Source: Azonexus sp. (GTDB lineage Bacteria; Pseudomonadota; Gammaproteobacteria; Burkholderiales; Rhodocyclaceae). From it: DNA of 64,000 nt. The stretch lies in assembly GCF_023150235.1 (NCBI RefSeq), contig NZ_JAKLLH010000011.1, positions 161,888 through 225,887 of the forward strand. Direction: 5' to 3'. Position numbers and translations under genes: made by a program. Position 1 is the stretch's first letter; every line of letters begins with the position of its first letter. A model generated the notes under the pieces. The model was given only the letters and a program-made list of their open reading frames with translations. It was not told the DNA's origin and searched no databases. This document shows positions 63,900 through 64,000 of this stretch, piece after piece.

Positions 63900-64000
63900 T
63901 GCCATTGAGATTTTTCTGGGTAAAAAATCTTTAACCTTCATCGACTTATGATCATGTATTGTAAACCCATGAAGAATCTGGCCTACTCTCGTCTTTTGGA

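Noticed and set aside
63885-63900. GTTACGTAAT near the end of cassette 3 as a possible attC core
   Set aside because: GTTACGT does not fit GTTRRRY and no foldable partner sequence lies upstream.
63969-64000. Possible start of a further gene (ATG AAG AAT CTG...) at the window end
   Set aside because: Only 32 bases remain and no ribosome site is clear; not enough to call.
1-64000. CRISPR arrays, rRNA genes, prophage or insertion sequences
   Set aside because: No regularly spaced direct repeats, rRNA sequence, transposase or phage structural gene was recognised on either strand.

Overview
The window looks like the chromosome of a betaproteobacterium of the Rhodocyclales type (Dechloromonas/Azonexus-like). 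This is inferred from the high GC content, an iscR-iscS-iscU-iscA-hscB-hscA-fdx-iscX operon next to cysE, the rimP-nusA-infB-rbfA-truB-rpsO-pnp block, NnrS, and genes for anaerobic and metal metabolism. Protein features were read from motifs; no database search was possible.

Layout. 1-6.4 kb: iron-type uptake and membrane genes: the end of a TonB-dependent receptor, a small permease, an unusual IspH-like iron-sulfur protein, a TonB-dependent siderophore receptor and a DUF1624-type membrane protein. 6.4-9.8 kb: a ZrgA-like (DUF2796) metal-uptake operon with an ABC ATPase, a coupled 51-codon ORF, a permease and a DUF3299 protein. 9.8-18.6 kb (minus strand): thpR, iscX, fdx, hscA, hscB, an inserted HEPN/MNT toxin-antitoxin pair, iscA, iscU, iscS, a second cysteine desulfurase, iscR and cysE; two IscR type-1 sites lie in the iscR promoter. 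19-22.7 kb: a LysR regulator, a coupled dus/methyltransferase/YkgJ operon and a PIN protein. 23-27 kb: a chemoreceptor and modB-modC separated by three hairpins. 27-33.8 kb: an operon of TonB receptor, small periplasmic protein, NitT/TauT-type ABC transporter and NnrS behind an FNR/Dnr-type box. 33.8-35.5 kb: rnfH, ratA, tRNA-Pro and dksA. 35.6-50.8 kb (minus strand): pnp, rpsO, truB, rbfA, infB, nusA, rimP, rluB, scpB, scpA, a LAB_N protein, trpS, an M50 protease, a YciO-type protein and a PHP phosphatase. 50.9-54.5 kb (minus strand): a diguanylate cyclase-feoA-feoB operon behind a Fur-like box. 54.6-59.6 kb: tandem glycine riboswitch and gcvT-gcvH-gcvP.

59.7-64 kb is the most unusual part: a chromosomal integron. 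An intI integrase faces away from an attI core followed by at least three gene cassettes. Cassette 1 carries a reverse-oriented unknown gene. Cassette 2 carries what appears to be a complete Type II restriction-modification system (methyltransferase, PD-(D/E)XK-like nuclease, C-type regulator); the same short palindromic operator occurs at the methyltransferase promoter and at the regulator-nuclease promoter. Cassette 3 carries a membrane-anchored small protein and a soluble protein that share a Q-x-GGDNS-x-NIQ motif, a candidate two-part stress or defence system. Its attC lies beyond the window.

A short palindrome, CACGGTCGACCGTG, recurs in perfect or degraded form across the window, mostly between genes or at gene ends; one copy forms the centre of a 42-bp perfect palindrome after dksA. 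The core chromosome and the integron are thus set in a genome with its own dispersed palindrome family.
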